Shown: positions 47,701-60,268 of the stretch, one piece after another | Numbering within the stretch: the first letter of the stretch is position 1 | Layout: every line of letters starts with the position of its first letter | Source of the DNA: Rhinopomastus cyanomelas | Taxonomy: Eukaryota; Chordata; Aves; Bucerotiformes; Rhinopomastidae | DNA: 64,000 bases | Assembly (NCBI GenBank): GCA_013400115.1 | Contig: VXBP01008216.1 | Span: forward strand, 62,001 to 126,000 | Reading direction: 5' to 3' | Notes under the pieces: model-generated | What the model was told of the DNA's origin: nothing | Seen by the model: only the letters and a program-made list of their open reading frames with translations | Database searches by the model: none | Program-made: the position numbers and the translations under genes

Positions 47701-50700
47701 GAACACCATGCAAAGTAATCTTGGGAGAAGCCTTTAAATACCCTTCATGCTTAGGCACTTCTCAGCTGAGCTCCCCACCCTCCCACAGGAACAAGGGCCC
47801 CCCAGCTCAAAAGCAGTAACAGTCCCCCAAATCCAAGCAAGTCCACTACTCAGCTCAAACAACAAGCTGTTCTTACCTGAGACTCAGGAGACAGGTACCT
47901 TCTGGGAGTGAAAGCTGCTTGCACACCCTACGCCCTGCCACACGCCATAAAACCCTCTCCTTAACCTCGTGTCTGGGTGCTCCACTCAGTCTTCCAGCTC
48001 CCGCTCAGGTCTTCTGCAAAGCCTCCTCTGTGGGGCTGACACTGGTCAATGGCTGGTGGCCACACACCACGGCACCTGAGCTGCTGGCTGGAGGCTGAAG
48101 AATTCCTGCAGCACCGGGAGAAGAGACCGAGCACCTCCCAGAGCTCCTGGGACAAGAGAGTGCCTGTCAGGAGACCAAAGCAACGAGCAAACTGGTTCAG
48201 CCTGTTGCTGCCTATGCTGAAGGCCAGCTCGGCGCAGGAGGTGTTTAAGTCATGTGTCTGCTCCTGCCCCAGCTTGGAAAGAGGAAAAAAAACTACAATG
48301 AAAGTGGTTTTGCAAGATTTAGGACTTTCACCTGACTGTTTTCAAAGAGGATATTTGATGACCAAAATGAGAAAGAACCTCAGTGCCAAAGCTGTAATGA
48401 AACAAGCTCTTCCTCCTCCTCCTCGCCCTCCTAGATTTTCTTTTATAGACATGCACTTCCTCTTCCACAGCCCCAGTTTTATTGTTCAGGGTCAGGAATG
48501 GAGAGTCCTGTTTCCACTTTTCTCCACTCTCATCTATCACCCAGCCTATGAGGAATGAAGCCAACCGTCATCCCTTTACAAATGACCAGCCCCCATCTCC
48601 TAACTTTGCACAGAAAGAAAGGAGAGGATCCATGGATGTTTCAAGCTGATTTCATCTTATCTAGAACCCATAATACCTTTTTTATGCCTTTAATATCCGC
48701 TGCCACAGCTGCAGGTTTCAGCTGCACAGGGGATGAACACAGGGACGCACCAAAACACGCAGCAACTGGCTGCCGCGGCGCGGAGCCAGAGCTGTGCCAA
48801 GGGCAATGCTGATGCCAAGCTGAGCCAGGCCAGCTGCACTGGGTAGCAACCAGCAGCAGGAGCCTTCAGCCCACCCCATGGCTGCAGGACTCAATAGGAA
48901 ACACGGTCCTGCTTCAGCTCTTCAGCTCAAGTGGCTCAGAGCTCAGGCCACTTTTCCTCAGTTCCCCCAATACAGTGACTTTCTAGGGGGAATCTAGCTC
49001 TTGGATACCTCATTCTCCACCACTGCAGCTCTGCTAGAGCCTGAGCTTTGCTGCATTTCAGTTGCCACTGCCTTCTAGAGACAGCTATTGATATTTGGGG
49101 GAAGATCCACCTACTTCACTGCCCATCCCTGGAGAACAAAGGTAAAATCAGCAAGCCAAAGGAGATGCTGGCTTGGCTGCAGCATTCAGGACACTCAGCT
49201 CTGACATCCTGACACTCGGGATTCAAAACATCTTCAAGCATCTCTGCCTGAGTGCACTTCTGGCATGCTGCTGGACCGCTCTGCCAGGAGAAGCCTTATC
49301 AATCCACACAGCAGTTCTGCTGCCCTGCTCATCTCAATTCCCCAAAGCAGGTATGGATTTCATCCTTCTCAGTATTTCACTCCTCTTCCTGTTATGCAGT
49401 CTGTTCATGGGACAGACAGAATATCTATTTTCCCTTACAAAAACCTCCTGCATCCTGAATGGGTACTTTTTTCCCAACTTTCTACCCACAGGAGCTCAGA
49501 GAAACCTCTTCAAGCCTCCTCAGGGTCTACAGACAAAGCCAGGCATGTGAGCAAGACACTAGTGCACAGCCTGAACTGCAGCATGGCCCCCTGATAAAGC
49601 TCCTGGCACCCCCAGTCCAGCAGCTATGGCTGCTCCATGCCTTCATTCATTCCAGATGCAAACCCATCCTTGGTAAACATCTTTTAAGTTAATCTCTGCA
49701 TAATCCTTCCCCTCTGTTAATGAATGAAGTGTTTCCAAGGAGCAGCAATATACATGTTACCTAATTACAGGAGTCAGGCTGAAGCAGATCCTATAAAACA
49801 AACACATCCTGACTAAGCTCTTCTAACCCCCCTTAACCCAGTCCTCCCCCCTCTACCTCACAGGGATCCCCGAGCAGCAGCCCTTCGCTGCTGCACGACC
49901 GGTCTTTCCACAGCCCAGGGCAACCAGCTCCTGTTCCAAGTCCATGTGGGGAATCCATCCAATTCACCTCCTGGGGGAATTTTGCTGTGATGCCCCTCCT
50001 GCATCCACACACCTGCTCCTCAGAGAGGGCAACCCCAGCAGCAAAACCATCCTGCACTGCTGATACCTTGTTCTCTCAGGCATTTCTCCTCTGCAGGCTG
50101 CAGCACACCTTGCTTATATTTTGGGGATGCTCATGTGTAAAACTCAAGCTTGGACAGCCCCCTGGCAATTTCAGCATGGCCAGTGACATCCTAACGACTG
50201 TGTTATGAATTCCAGTGATCACAGTGCTGATGGCAGCTGTCTGATGGGACTTGCACCGGTTTCAACCACCCACTGCGACCACCACAATATACAGGACATA
50301 AAAGTCCACCCTGGAGTATCTCTCTTGTGCAGGAGCAGAGCAAAACCCACCGTTGGAACAGTGTGGTTGCGTTGAGGGGTGCCAGAACACTGGTTCAAGG
50401 TGCCCAGAGTGGCTGGGGGGGGCAGGACACACCATGCCAGCCCACCACCGCTGTTGAAGCCCACCTTGCAGTTTTATTACACTGATAGAAATCTGGAACA
50501 GCAAATGGCCATTCACTGGAGCCAAGCCTAGTCCCTGGCAGCGCTGCAGTCTACACCAGAAGGCATAAGGCAGGGATAGGAACAGCCCCGCTGTCAGTGG
50601 AACTGCAGAGGTTTAATACCACACCCCAACAGCCACCTTTCCACCTCAGTAATGCCTCACAGAGGGGCAAAACCTAACCCCAACCCTGCTTAACACACAC

Positions 50701-52244
50701 TAATTGGTCAGCAATCAGATTCCCACCAGGAAGGCAGAGCATCACCAGCTTGATATTAAAAGGATTACGCTGATCTCAAGTTTCAGGAGGCTCCAGATGG
50801 AGCCACGATCCCTGCTCCTGCAGTGATTTCTTGTGGGCAGCATCTCACTAGAGGGCAGCCAGCACACTGCTCCACCACCCCAAACCTCTGCCAGGGAGAA
50901 GCTCCTGCTGCACAGCTCCAGCCTGTACCAGTGATGGTGTGGTGAGGGAGAAGTCAAAAGCCACCCGATTAACCCTGCACCATGTGGCATGGCCCAGCCA
51001 GAGGCTCTTGGATGCATCTTTGTCCCACTCCCTGACTGCTCCAATAGTCCACCCCACCCTTGCTGTACTTCCCCACAGAAGTGCCAGTGCACGATGGACA
51101 ACAGACTCCTCAGAAAAACCTCTGAATTTGTCTACAAGTGACCCCAGGAAATAGAAGCAGAGAATTATTTGAGTGCCTACAGGGAAAAAAACAGTCAATA
51201 AAGAAACACCAGCCTAGATTTTTGGTTTCTTGCTCATCAGTCAATGAACCAGCAGCACTAACAGTCACGAGTGCATCGCCCTGCTCCTCCTCTCCCATGA
51301 GAACACACACAACCTCATCTTTTATGCCAGCAAGAAACTGTGAGGTCTAACCCCCTTGCTGGGAGATTTACTCTGTAGTTGAAGTACTGGCCAGTTCTGG
51401 TCAGGGTGCAACTGCCTTTGTACGACAACAACCCATTATCCTGTTAGGAATCACCATGGGAATAGGGATTTAAGGTAGAGACTTTAAGTTCTCACCAGTG
51501 ATAGCCTCCAGCAGAACAGATTTGCTGGTATCAATAGTTAATCTGATCAAATGTTCCCACTGGACCCTTTTCTGGTATCATGTTATTCATGTGAGGGACC
51601 AGCAAGCTGATCCAAAGCTTACTGGAACCTTTCCACACCAGTACCAACGGGTGGTTCTGCAGTGGCTCAGACCCAGCCCAGCTCATCTCAGCAGTCACCA
51701 CTCTTCAGCTAGCCCTGCTGTGTTTTAACTGACCTGATTCAATTTCATTGCAGCTAGAAGTCCTCACAGGCTGACACCTTAGAGAAGAAAATTGCTCTCA
51801 GACTGGAAAGGAACATAATTTAAAATAAACCACAGACCATTGATTTTTAAAGAGAATTCTTTTCCTCCTTATTTTATAAGCTGCTGTCAGCTCTCCAAGA
51901 CCATCACGGTCCTAACTCCACACCTAGACCTGAAACAGCTCCCAAACATCCTCCTGCTTTTAAGGAGTCAAACACACTCCTTAAAACCCAAGAAGTTCCC
52001 AGTGAGAATCCGGTCCATGGCTACAGTCCACATCCACCGTGTAATTGCTGTTTTCCTGCTCCGTGTATTTTAAGAGCCCGTCAGCAAGCTGGGCTGTCTC
52101 ATTTTCTCCATCCTGTCCCTTAATTCACAGGAATCACAACAAAACAACAAAGAGGGCATCTTTAACTCTGGGAAAGGGAGCCCTGAGCAATCACCCTGTG
52201 GGAAGGAGTTTGCGAGGCAGCACATGAAACACCTCAGATACTTC
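44767..52244. other. 7.5-kb repeat-poor stretch of 5' flank
   Basis: This is the longest stretch of the window without a recognisable CR1 copy. I see no exon pair that joins in frame and no RNA gene. T/A-rich patches (about 46945-47160) could be regulatory. The lack of insertions may itself point to constraint. Confidence 0.6.
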
Positions 52245-52575
52245 ACAGAGCATCAGGGATTGGAAGGGACCTCGAAAGATCAGCCGGTCCCATCCCCTTG
52301 CCACAGCAGGATCACCTAGATCAAGTCACACAGGAACACGCCCAAGCAGGTTTAAACATCTCCAGAGGAGAGTCCAGAACCCCACTAGGCAGCCCCTTCC
52401 AGTGCTCTGTCACCTTCAGTGCAAAGAAGTTCTCCCTCATATTGATGTGGAACCTCCTGTGTTCCAGCTCACACCCATTACCCCTTGTCCTATCATTGGA
52501 TGACACTGGTGAGAGCCTGGCTCCATCCTCCTGACACCCAGCCTCCACATATTTATAAATATTCATGAGGTCTTG
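52245..52575 (-). mobile_element. CR1 LINE fragment
   Basis: CACAGAGCATCAGGGATTGG through GAACCTCCTGTGTTCCAGC to ATATTCATGAGGTC. Confidence 0.92.
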
Positions 52576-53057
52576 GACAGAATGAAGAAACAGCCCTTTT
52601 CCAGGACCGTCATCATTCTGCCTCCTTTGAACAGGAATTCTCACTCAGAGAGACAACTTTCCACGGATGAGCAAATACAAGGCAAGCTGGTTTGAATTAA
52701 AGACCATCCTATCACCTCATACACAGAGCTCACGTGTCAAAAGCTCCACTGGATTTTGTTGTCTTCTTCTCCCAGAGCAGTAATTCAGCAGCACATATCG
52801 ATTTGGAAAGAACGGACAAAGCTAAGCAAGCAGGACACGGCGGCAGCCAGGAGTAACTGCTGAGTGAGAGAAAGGACTGAGGAAAACAAGAGAGCAAATC
52901 TCTTCATCATGGAAAGATCAGAGGAGATGTCTGTGTCTTCCCCTGCTCCAATGGCAAACTGCCCATCAGTTTAAAGAAACCACTTAAAACCAAACTATCT
53001 TCTATCTGAAGTCAAGGAAAGGTTGGGCACAGAAGGAAAACCATTCTGTATTGGCCA

Positions 53058-53160
53058 CAGAACGTTAGAGATTGGAAGGGACCTTGAAAGATCATCTAGT
53101 CCAGTCCCCCATGCCAGAGCAGGATCCCCTAGACTGAGTCACACAGGAACACGTCCAGAA
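53058..53160 (-). mobile_element. CR1 LINE 3' end
   Basis: CACAGAACGTTAGAGATTGG to CACAGGAACACGTCCAGAAG. Confidence 0.88.
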
Positions 53161-53377
53161 GCTTCACAGGCATCACAGCTTATTCTAGAAGAAGAATTTT
53201 ATGTCACATGAACACTGATGGTTGGGATTTTTTTTTTCCCCCCCCACTAACACCAGCAGTGACCTCAGCACTGGTATGCCCAGTACAGGACCTATAGGAC
53301 CTACAGCCTATGACCTACTGGGGAGCCAAGCCCCTCTTAGCAGTGCCAGTGCCACACAGGAGCATCCCCTTCACAGA

Positions 53378-53498
53378 ATTTGAGTCACAAGACATCAGCA
53401 ATTGGAAGGCACCTCAAAAGATCATCTAGTCCAAACCCCCCACCACAGCAGGATGCCCTAGAACAAGTCACGCAGGAACACGTCCAGGCAGGTTCAAC
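53378..53498 (-). mobile_element. CR1 LINE 3' end
   Basis: CAAGACATCAGCAATTGGAAG to GAACACGTCCAGGCAGG. More diverged than its neighbour at 53058. Confidence 0.86.
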
Positions 53499-54404
53499 TG
53501 GCTCTTGGGGGAAAACCCGGCAAGAGGCTTCAACACAACAGTTAAATGTCAAGGCAACTTTTCAGGTGAATCTTAAGCTTCATGCATTGTGGATTGGTTT
53601 TCTGGAAACATCCCCAGCCCCTCCCCAAAAAAGTGCTGCACAAGGCTAGGAAAAAGCTCTCCCAGCCCTGGGAAGAGTGGTGACAATACAGCCTTCTCCC
53701 TTCAACCTCTCCATCCTCTCCTTGGAACAGGACTGGCTTCTGCCATCCAAAAAACAGAAAGAAAAAGAAACAAGAAACAGTGTTTGGGGAAGGAATTAGT
53801 GTTAGAAATTAATTAACACATAATGCCCCAACAAATGAGTTTCATCCCAGTTTATTCACTCCATCCCAGAGGGAGAATATCCTCCTTATCAGTGCAGCAG
53901 AGAAAGCAAGGACAAGTGTAATAAGACGACAAGCTGGGCTTCTGAGACTTGTTATTTTTAACTAATTCTTCCTTTTTTGTTCCACCTTATTTTAATTAAA
54001 GGGTTGAGATTGTCTTAAGAGCCCAGTCATGCACTCAAATTAATCTGCAGCACCCCGCAAGGCAACGAAGGCCTCGGCTTCAGCTGCTGAAGAGGCTGTT
54101 TTAGCAGAATTTGAAGTCTTTGCCACATTAACTCACGAGAGAAAAACCACCTGTGACTGCTGCCCTTGTCACTGTCGTGGGTTGGAAGGTAACTGCTTGT
54201 ATTGGAAACAGCAGGGAGAAGCTGCACCATCCTTGACGTGTTTTCTGCGAACAGACGGGGTTTGGGGCTCCAGCTTCAGGTTTCTGACCTCCCTTAGCTT
54301 CACTTCTTTCTCATCCGGGTTGTGGAGAGGACATACTTATTGTTGAGTGCTGGACTAGGCACACATCTTGCCCTGGAAACCAGTATGAAGCCTTGGATAT
54401 CGGT

Positions 54405-54582
54405 GGAATCACAGAACCATTCAGGTTGGGAAAGACCCTTGGGATCATCAAGCCCAACCATCAACCCTACTCTACAAGTTCACCCCTAAACCAGATCCTC
54501 CAACGCTACATCTAAGTGTCTTTTAGACTCATCCAGGGATAGTGACTCAACCACCACCCCAGGTAGCCCGCTCCAGTGCCAA
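54405..54582 (-). mobile_element. CR1 LINE fragment, left arm of an inverted pair
   Basis: AATCACAGAACCATTCAGG, CTCTACAAGTTCACCCCTAA and CATCTAAGTGTCTTTTAGAC. It is the same subfamily as the plus-strand copy at 54842, about 260 bases away. Confidence 0.9.
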
Positions 54583-54841
54583 AAAGCAAGCTTCATCTGG
54601 ATTCCCTGGTTTGCTGACATGGAGAGGGTTCTTCTCTTGTTCATGGCCATAAGAATAAACAATTTGAAAATGGAGGGTGGCATGGAAGCTCATGGAACAG
54701 AGTTGGACTTCAAAGCCCCTGTCGACACCAAGAGGCACGAACTGGAGCTTCATTCACCCAGTTCCACAGAAACAGAAAGAACTGGAGGCCTCTTTTCCCT
54801 CCTTTGAGTGAAAAACTCAATGTCCAAACCCTATGTGGGTG

Positions 54842-54998
54842 GTGGTTGAGTCCCCATCCCTGGAGGAGTTAAAAAGTCACTTAGATGTAGCGTTGGGGGA
54901 TCTGGTTTAGGGGTGAACTCAGAGTAGGATTGATAGTTGGACATGATGATCCGAGGGGACTTTTCCAACCTGAGTGATTCCGTGGTTCTCTGATTCAG
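54842..54998 (+). mobile_element. CR1 LINE fragment, right arm of an inverted pair
   Basis: GGTTGAGTCCCCATCCCTGG, GATCTGGTTTAGGGGTGAAC and a degraded tail (GATTCCGTGGTTCTCTGATTC). It is complementary to the copy at 54405. Confidence 0.88.
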
Positions 54999-55469
54999 TT
55001 ATGTAAGAAGACTGTGATTAATCTCCATGTGTCCTCGTGAGCAGGTTCTTCAGAAGGGGTTTTTGCATGGGTTGAATTAAATGCCTCGTTGCCTTTTTCC
55101 CCCAAATCGAGCACATTTTGATTCTTGCCTGCAATCCAGAAGTGGTTTCCTTTCAAACCTCCCCTGTGTCATTTGTTCTGCTCATTAGCACTGGAGCTAA
55201 ATTGATTGGTGTCTATTGTCACTCAGGCTTTTAACCCTTGACAGCCACACGGCGTGACACCCCAATGATGGTTTCTAAGCAGGCACAGAACGCACAGAGC
55301 AACGGTGAGGTTAACAAGACAACTCCCAGATCTCCTCTGTTTCTTGGCACCACTCAGAGTTCGGGCTGGCTTTGGGTGGTTTCTATTTTTTGAGAAAAAA
55401 GGTTGGAGGAGAAACAACACTGAAGGCACCTCTGCTCAGGGTGAGCATCTTGCATCAGCTGGGGAAAAG

Positions 55470-56195
55470 ATCACAGAATCACAGAACATCAGGGATTGGA
55501 GAGGACCTTGAAAATAATCCAGTCCAATCCCATTGTCACACCAGGATCCTCTAGACCAAGACACACAGGAACGTGTCTAGGTGGGTTTTAAACATCTCCA
55601 GAGAAGGAGACTCCACAACTCCACTAGGCAGCCCTGTCCAGTGCTCTGTCACCCTCACCGTGAAGATGTTCCTCCTCATATTGATGTGGAACCTCCTATG
55701 TTCCAGCTGACACCCATTGCCCATTGTCCTATCACTAGATGAGACTGAGCAGAGCCTGGCTCCATCCTACTGACACCCACCCCTCACATATTTATAAACA
55801 GTAATGGGGTCACCCTTCAGTCTCTTTTTTTCCAAGCTAAAGAGACCCAGCTCCCTCAGCCTTTCCTTATCAGGGAGACATACCCATCCCTTCATGATCT
55901 TCATGGCTCTGTGCTGGACTCCCTCGATTAGTTCTGTGTCCTTGATCTGAGGGCCCCACAACTGGACACAGAATTCCAGATGTGGTCTCACCAAGGCAGA
56001 GTAGAGAGACAGGAGAATCTCTCTCCATGTACTAACCACCCCCATTCTTATCCACCCCAGGATGCCATTTACCTTCTTGGCCACAAGAGCTCATTGCTGG
56101 CTCCTGGTCATCCTGCTGTCCACCAGGACCCCCAGGTCCCTCTCTTGTACACTGCCCTCCAACAGGTCAGCCCCAACCTATACTGGTACCTGGGG
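55470..56195 (-). mobile_element. Long CR1 LINE fragment
   Basis: AATCACAGAACATCAGGGATT through CCCACAACTGGACACAGAAT to CCAACCTATACTGGTACC. The last block is shared with the long copy at 14279. Confidence 0.93.
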
Positions 56196-57204
56196 TGGAG
56201 AAGATGTTTCACAACACAGCAACAAGAGCTCACACATGAGAAGACTCACTCAACACCCATGGAAGATGCCACTGGTTGGTCACAGAAATCTCACCACAAG
56301 CCAAGATTTGGACTTAGCAAAGAGACACTGAGCCTCAAGGCCATGTGGCACTTCAGGGAAAATGGAGACTGCTGTGGGGCTGGAGATTGTGAGCTGTAGG
56401 GTCCATCCCCAACATGCGTCCATATGTACCCCTATGGATGGACTAGTTTGAAGTAACAGGGTACCAGGCACTCAAACCAGGGCAAAAAGGGGAAGGTTAT
56501 GACAGAGGAGGGCAGAGGTCCAGCCGGCAGCATCCCCCAAGTTAGTTTCCCATAACATCAGGCACTGCAGGAACAGAGATGCTGTCCCCTTCATCTCTGC
56601 ACCAGCCAGATAAAGTCCCACGGGGCTCCTGAAGAGCAGGTCTGGCAAGTGTTCAGGCACTGGCTGCCTGCACAAACCTTCACAGCACACTGAGGGCTCA
56701 CTGTCCCAGATTGCTGGCCCCAATGGCAGGAGGATCTTGCTAAAGAGTCAAGGTGACACCACAGAGCACTGTGTGCAGTTGGCTGAGGAGTCTCCAGCTG
56801 GAGACGTCTGTCTTCAGTTTGGATGCTGATAAATTATCATGTTCTTGAGCATTAATCACTAATCCTGTAAGAGGAGACCCTGGTGACAAGAGCAGTGAGT
56901 CATCCCCTCGTCTCACACACGAGACCACAAGTCCTTTTGCTCCTTCCAGGATTTGATTCAAAACGTTCCCTTCTCTTCTCAAATCATCTTATCGGCCCAC
57001 AGCTCGTTCCTTGGCCATGCACCAGTCCAGGCTGTGGGTTCAAGCAGCAGGGCAGAGGTACAAAAGGACACTGCTGCTGCAGCTACAGGTCTGAACAACC
57101 TCTGCCCCAAACTGCATTTTTGAGCCACTTTTGCTAGTGCTGGCCCATAGAGCTACAATTGAATTACTTCTGGAAAAACATCTATTCCCTCCACCACCCA
57201 CTGA

Positions 57205-57817
57205 TGTTTATTTTGCCCTTGGGGCCAAGAAGGCCAATGGCATCCTGGGGTGGGTTGGAAGGGAGGTGGTTAGTACATGGAGAGAGGTTCTCCTCCCTCT
57301 CTACTCTGCCCTGGTGAGACCACATCTGAAATATTGTGTCCAGTTCTGGACCCCTCAGTTCCAGAAGGACACAGAACTGCTGGAGGGTGTCCTGCACAGA
57401 GCCACAAAGATGATGAAAGGAGTGGAAGGTCTCCCTGATGAGGAGAGGCTGAGGGAGCTTGGAAAAAAGGAGACTGAGGGGTGACCCCATGGATGTTTAT
57501 AAATATGTGAAGGATGGGTGTCAGGAGGACGGAGACAGGCTCTTCTCAGTGTCATCTAGTGATAGGACGAGGGGCAATGGGTGTGAGCTGGAACAGAGGA
57601 GGTTCCATATAAATACCAGGAGGAACTTCTTCACACTGAGGTTGAGGAAGCACTGGAAGGCACTGCCCAGGGGGTTGTGGAGTCTCCTTCTGTGGAGACA
57701 TTTAAAACCCACCTGGACATGTCCCTGTGTGACTTGATCTAGAGGATCCTGCTGTGGCAATAGGATTGGACGGGATGAACTTTCGAGGTCCCTTCCAATT
57801 CCTAATGTTCTGTGATT
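57205..57817 (+). mobile_element. CR1 LINE fragment
   Basis: GGCCAAGAAGGCCAATGGC, GTGAGACCACATCTGAAAT, GTGTCATCTAGTGATAGGAC and the AATGTTCTGTGATT end. Confidence 0.93.
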
Positions 57818-59489
57818 TTCTTTAGGAACCATCCACATGACACAATCTAGAAATAAAAAGGACACAACACTCAAGATGTGTAAGTCACAAGGCACTCATT
57901 CCAGGGTAAAACAAAACCTCAGGCTGTGGGTTCAGCTCCTTTTCTGGGATGTGTATGAGAGGTTTAGCCCATTTTGCCAAAAAGTGGCAGAAGAAGAAGA
58001 GGATTTTGGAGAAATACGTAGAGGGGAAGATGGGAAGAGCCCCCTGCATCAGCAGTAGTTGCCCAGATCACTTTCACATTCAAATGCTGAAGATCCTGTT
58101 AAACAGGCTCAGACAGTGTCTTACTGCAGTTCACTGAAAGTATAGGAATTTGCCCTCAAAACTTCCCCTCCAGTACCGATGTCTACACTTGGAGATCACA
58201 GAGAGCATCTCATAGATAAAATTAACACTTATGAAAACTCACTGTAAGTCACCCCCGGGGAAGCAGGTAATTATGGGATGAAAGATAAAGCTTTGTCTGG
58301 GATAAGGACACAAGAGGTAGTGAGAAATGCGTTAGGGAGTTTGCATCTGGGCTCCTTTCCACTTGCCTTCAGAGGTTCCTATCTTCAGGATCGCCTCAGC
58401 TACTCTGACAGCTACAAACCCACCAAAAGGAGAGCAGCTCCTGAAGCATCAGAACTCCAAGAGTTTGGAATTTGAGATGGAAGAAAACAAAAACCAAGGA
58501 TACAAGACTTGAAGAGCTGCAAACATCACAGAGGTCATTGCTCCCCATCATTACCAGGAAGGGTTGGAGCTGCAGCAGCATCTGAAAACCCCATCCACAG
58601 ACAGCAACTGCATTTAAAACCCCCTTCTTCAGGCACAGACCAACCACTAAATGGCAGGGGTTCGGAAAAATCTTCCCATAATGACTGACTAACCCATAGC
58701 TGTTCTAAGACACAGCTGTCAGCTGGCTTCTCTCCCTTAAAATGACTTCCATCTGCCTTCACTCCAACTGATAGCCAGGCTTCTGGCATAAACAAGCCCC
58801 TGACAATGCAACAATCCCTCTCTCCACACTTCATGGTGGGAAGAGCAGTTTCTGTGCTGCTCTGTAGGAAAGTCCTGCCTCCTCCTGCATCATAGAAGAG
58901 GGTGGAGGCAGTTGCCTCCCAACATAATTTTTCTTCTCCTTATAGGAGGAGCATTTCAAGGATGGTCTCTCCCTGGTCCTACCAGCTTCATTCAAAGGAG
59001 TTGTCTGAGTGACACCAAAACTTGCAGCAAAACTAGTCAGGACAGAGGAAAGCCCCAGATATTTTCCATCTAGGAGCTGCTCCCAAAATATTCCATCTGT
59101 TATCACCCCCTCAGAGATGGAATCTTTGCCCCTAAGACCTCCCCAATACATACCAAGGGGTCTTTTGATGCACTCAGCACCTACATTCAGAGCAAGAACA
59201 GAACCTGGTTTGCTCCAGAGCACAATCCTACAGTGCTGGACTTGACGTTGATAGGGCTGAACCACACGGCTTCAGTGCACTGAGGAAGCTTCTCAGAAGA
59301 TGAGTTAGAGCTGAAATATTTTGCAACCAAAAACATAGGAAGAACCACATTCAGCAGCTACTGCTTTTAGGTAAAGGATTAAATTGAAGGATCAAAAACC
59401 CAAGCACCTTTCCTACTCCACTTAACAGATAGATCACAGGCTACCTGCAAAAATGGAGAGGGACATAACCACCTGGACCACTGCAGAAT

Positions 59490-59767
59490 TCATAGAATCA
59501 TTAGGGATTGGAAGGGACCTCAAAAGATCATCTAGTCCAGTCCTCCCACCAGATCAGGATCCCTTAGATCAAGCTGCATAGGAGCACATCCAGGTGGGTT
59601 TTAAACATCTCCAGAGAAGGAGACTCTACAACCTCCCTGGGCAGCCCCTTCCAGTGCTCTGTCACCCTCACTGGGAAGAAGTTCTCTCTCACCCTCACTG
59701 GAAAGAAGTTCTCTCTCATATTTATGTGGAATGTCCTCTGTTCCAGCTGACACCCATTGCCCCTTGC
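59490..59767 (-). mobile_element. CR1 LINE fragment with an internal 27-bp duplication
   Basis: AATCATTAGGGATTGGAAGG to GACACCCATTGCCCCTTGC. It contains two near-identical 27-base units at 59663-59716. Confidence 0.92.
59663..59716. repeat. 27-bp tandem duplication inside a CR1 copy
   Basis: The unit CACCCTCACTGGGAAGAAG plus TTCTCTCT is repeated with one change (GGG to GGA). It belongs to the CR1 at 59490-59767 and is not part of the usual CR1 sequence. Confidence 0.9.
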
Positions 59768-59895
59768 AGTCAGGAATGGGTTTTTAGACCATTCATCTGC
59801 CCTTCCTCCTGCAGGTTGGACCTACAGCAAGCCAAGGCAGACAGAACCATAGAACACTTTCTACAAAGGCAGATGTACATTGCTTCAGCACAGAC

Positions 59896-60012
59896 CAGGT
59901 TGAACAGAGCTCTGGGCAACCTGATCTGGCAAGATGTGTCACTGCCCAGGACAGGGAGGTTTGATCTGGGTTATCTGTAAGGTCCCTTTGAACCTGGAAA
60001 CACGATGTGATT
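59896..60012 (+). mobile_element. CR1 LINE 3' end, older subfamily
   Basis: ACCAGGTTGAACAGAGCTCTG, GGCAACCTGATCTGGCAAG and GTAAGGTCCCTTTGAACC. Diverged. Confidence 0.78.
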
Positions 60013-60163
60013 GTGATATAAAAAGCTTCTGTTCAAGCCCACATAACCCCAAGCCAAAAGCAGAACACACTTCTTATTTCAGAGCTAGATCATAAAATCT
60101 TTCATTACCACAAACAATTTCTCATGAACCTTCTCACAGAGGAGCCAACTAACAGACCACTGA

Positions 60164-60268
60164 ATCACAGACTCACAGAACATCAGGGATTGGAAGGGAC
60201 CTCAAAAGATCATCCAGTCCAATCCCCCTGCCAGAGCAGGATCATCTAGACCAAGTCACACAGGGCCA
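60164..60268 (-). mobile_element. CR1 LINE 3' end
   Basis: CACAGAACATCAGGGATTGG to GACCAAGTCACACAGGGCC. Confidence 0.9.

Noticed and set aside
58831..59265. 144-codon open frame on the minus strand with protein-like composition
   Set aside because: The peptide looked plausible at first glance, but I could not relate it to any gene, retroviral protein or CR1 product, and no splice partner was found.
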